NCBI RefSeq assembly: GCF_021347895.1
Contig: NC_067131.1
Location: 4,926,653-4,990,652, forward strand
DNA length: 64,000 nt
Source of the DNA: Acanthochromis polyacanthus
Lineage: Eukaryota; Chordata; Actinopteri; Pomacentridae
Direction: 5' to 3'
The translations under genes and the position numbers were made by a program. Shown piece by piece: positions 61,335 through 64,000 of this stretch. How positions within the stretch are numbered: position 1 is the first letter of the stretch; each line of letters begins with the position of its first letter. The notes under the pieces were generated by a model. That model was not told where the DNA came from and made no database searches. It worked only from the letters and a program-made list of their open reading frames with translations.

Positions 61335-61490
61335 TTTGGACTCTGGGAGGAAGCCGGAGTGCCCGGAGAAAACCCACGCATGCACAGGGAGAACATGCAA
61401 ACTCCATGCAGGCCGGGACGTGAACCGGGGATCTTCTTGCTGCAAGGCGAAAGTGCTAACCACTGCGCTAGCTAGCTAGGCTTAGTTATT
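61335..61490 (-). mobile_element. tRNA-derived SINE
   Basis: On the minus strand the head reads TAGCGCAGTGGTTAGCACTT (A box region) and later GGTTCACGTCC (B box), then a body with GGAGTTTGCATGTTCTCCC and GTGGGTTTTCTCCGGGCAC. This body is widespread in fish SINEs. It is unrelated to the SINE in the satellite. Confidence 0.75.
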
Positions 61491-61499
61491 AGCAAAATT

Positions 61500-62640
61500 C
61501 AAAGTAAAACTGCGCGACGTGGTTAAAACGTCACAATTTACGGGTTGTTCGGAAGTATATGTGGAGGTTTTGAGACACGGGGAGTGGTTTTATAATTCGT
61601 TATTAATAATTTCTAGAGGTTTTAAAGACTCACCTGAAGCCTGAAACACTGCTAGCAACAGCCGGGTCACGTGACCAGGTCAAAGGGCACCGCTCTGACT
61701 TAATTTGTACTTTTTTATTTTATTTATTTATTAAATAAATGTATTTTTTAACGTCCCTGGGCAGCTGCATACCTTTAAAATATACAAAAAAATGTACTAA
61801 ATTTAAAAATAAATAAAACTACTATTTTTCTTTCTTCCAGAAGGGAAGTTCAGCAAAATGAACTGTTGCTCAGGCAAAATTAGCCACCTTGTGCCTGTCT
61901 TTGGTCTGCTGCTGCATCACTAACAGAATACTTTCAATAACAATTATATGCATCGCCAATAAAATCTGTAAAAATAGCCATAGTGATAATGCAATCTGCT
62001 AAATCCTTGTTTATACCTCCTTTCAGATGCAGAGTTGGACATGTAGTTTTTGTTTTGTTATTTTCTAGTTAGCATGGAGTTCTATACATGCCCACCTCCA
62101 TCTTGTACGCTTCCTCTACATATACACATTCACACTGCTATAAGGTAGTCTCTGTAATTTACCATGTGCAGACTTTCAGACTTCTATGGAATACAGGAAA
62201 GCATACAAGGTTCCTGTACATGTATCGGAAAGGCTGTGACTTTGCACTTTTTACAGGATAAAGCAGCACGTGTGATAGTAATTATTCCTGAAATAACATC
62301 TCCAGAAATCCTGTCCCACCTCTATGTACACAGCAGAGGATTTGTGGAGAATTTAGAACTTCCCATTGTGTTTGGGCACCATTAATATAAAGCAACTGAA
62401 AATGAAAGCACCTCCAAAGTTCAGCATCAACTACCTCAATTACAGCTCTTTAAATGATGAGTTTTAAAGGTGGGGATGACTGAGAATCTCGTCACACAAT
62501 CTCTCCTCACGACAAGCGTTTGTTTTGAGCATCATTTGCTTTTTTGGTGCATACACAGCCCACATCAAGGTTTTACATGCTCAGTACGATCTGCACGTGA
62601 ACCTCACAGACTTGAGTGGATGACGAAATTTACGCTGAAA
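61500..62640. other. etv4 5' flank, nothing recognised
   Basis: No gene or array recognised. A 73-codon open frame at 62164-62385 has no recognisable domain. Confidence 0.4.
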
Positions 62641-63480
62641 GCATGAATTGGCCTTAAATCTCTCTAAACCCTGGAAATTCCCTCCACCGCTACCAGTTGG
62701 CCAGTTTTTAAGATGGTTTGGCACAAACTCTTGTACAGAAATGTGGATACCAGAGGATGCATCCCGCTGACTATCTCATCTTTTGACCTTTTCTGCAGCA
62801 CCACAGATGGTTTTGACCATTTTTCAGACAGGACATGTGGTACACTGGTAGTCCTTTGATTTAAACCTCGAATTAAATCAGCCTGTCTGTTAGCAGCACT
62901 ACTCAAAAACAGACTAAACAGATTTGATGGCATTTTCAGGGAAGGCCAGAAATGACACAAGGACCAAGTGATTAGATTTTGGCAGTGATGCAGTTTATAG
63001 TCTCGATCCACAGATTTGTTAAAAATTTCTGTATCATTGTGAGATAGTGGCATGGCGTCACTGTAACCATGACAACAAGTGAGCCCTTCGTCAGCTGCCT
63101 GCTGATGACCACATGATTGTGATCCTACTACAAATCCACCGCTGAGGACTTATCAGGACTTATCCATCAGAAATGACACAAGGAACAATTGATTAAATTC
63201 TGGGGGTGTTTCTGAGTCCTATCAATTCCCACCGCCCGCTACATATTTAGGTCACACGATTCATTATCCATACTTAACGTACACATGCATAACACACGCC
63301 TGTACTCAGCACAAGGTCATTTTATTTGTGGGTACATCTATATTAAATGTACACATTCTATGGTGTCATGATTTCTGATCATCATTAACTAATAAAAATA
63401 ATGCTGCATTTCTGACATATGGGGGAATGAGCAGCATTGGAGGAGGACTGTGCTCTCTGAGTGCTTTTCTAGTTTAAATT
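62640..63480. mobile_element. Unclassified teleost interspersed repeat
   Basis: Minus-strand frame 62664-63053 contains SGMHPLVSTFLYKSLCQTIL, and the right part contains GACCACATGATTGTGATCCT and ends GAGGACTGTGCTCTCTGAGT. I know these as common fish repeat phrases without being able to name the family. The tail resembles the tail of the SINE units inside the left satellite. Confidence 0.4.
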
Positions 63481-63761
63481 ACTACTTTTGCAATCCTAAA
63501 ACTCTACAAATGAAACAGACAGAAAAGGATAAACCATGTTTTTTGTTTATTTACTTAGTATTCATGTCTGCATTGAAGGCATATCATATTAAAAGGGGGC
63601 ACAGAATGAAGGCCTCTTTTTTGCATAAACAAATGGAGAAAAAACAAGCATTTCAGAGCTTGCATTTCATTTCCACAACCTAATTTTATCCCAACGTATC
63701 GAGGCATGACTCAACGTTATTGGGCTGTCACCACAAAGTATTACCAAATTCTTTCTCTGGC

Positions 63762-63779
63762 AAAAAAAAAAAAAAAAAA
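63762..63779. repeat. Poly(A) run
   Basis: Eighteen A in a row; no attached retroposon recognised. Confidence 0.9.
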
Positions 63780-64000
63780 GTTTCATGTGACATCAAAGCG
63801 CATGTGATTTTGAGGCATAAAAAGCCCTACTTTCCTTGTAAAATATAATTTGTTTTCTCTGTTTGTGTGAAATTAACTTCACAGATGTGAAAAATACCGA
63901 TATTACTTCACTCCCTCTGCTTGGATCAGTTTCACGTTTTTCGCCCACGAGTTCAAATGTTCACATCTGAAGTGAGAAGTGTCGCATGAGATTTTGGATC

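Noticed and set aside
61335..61490. A tRNA pseudogene
   Set aside because: The tRNA-like head continues into a body typical of dispersed fish SINEs.

Overview
The window is genomic DNA from a bony fish, most likely a percomorph teleost. It has long AT-rich introns, many short non-autonomous transposons with terminal inverted repeats, tRNA-derived SINEs and kilobase-scale satellite DNA. It carries one recognisable protein gene: the ETS transcription factor etv4 (also called pea3) of the PEA3 subfamily. The gene lies on the minus strand, with start codon at 58077 and stop at 7672. I could place all twelve coding exons with GT-AG borders and matching phases. Nothing in the window looks bacterial, viral-genomic or plasmid-like.

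Layout from left to right. 1-7055 is a satellite array of roughly 38-bp units, with a near-identical 3.37-kb internal duplication and four co-amplified copies of a tRNA-like SINE. 7060-7671 holds a repeat-like block and the etv4 3' UTR. 7672-16550 carries exons 12 to 8, with an inverted satellite patch, two TTAA-flanked MITEs and an 86-bp hairpin-forming array in the introns. 16551-25837 carries intron 7 and exons 7 to 5. 25838-47737 is the 21.9-kb intron 4, filled with MITEs, simple repeats and a decayed retroviral pol fragment. 47738-57133 holds exon 4 and intron 3, which contains two hAT-type MITEs (a third lies just across exon 4) swollen by internal minisatellites. 57134-58077 holds exons 3 to 1, tightly packed. 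58078-64000 is 5' flank, with a TATA-type candidate promoter at 58866-58873, a SINE and other repeats, but no second gene that I recognise.

The predicted Etv4 protein has the expected parts: an acidic N-terminal activation domain, two VPD motifs of the COP1-degron type in a 54-nt exon, four SUMO consensus motifs and a C-terminal ETS DNA-binding domain. The main oddity is in exon 7. The joined exons are one base short of an open frame, between a 19-glycine tract and a His-Pro tract. Read literally, the ETS domain would be lost. A base missing from the assembly or a real indel allele both fit; the sequence alone cannot decide.

I did not find an obviously new biological system. The strongest structural observations are the satellite/SINE composite with its inverted counterpart around the last etv4 exon, and the hAT MITEs whose insides have expanded into different-length arrays.
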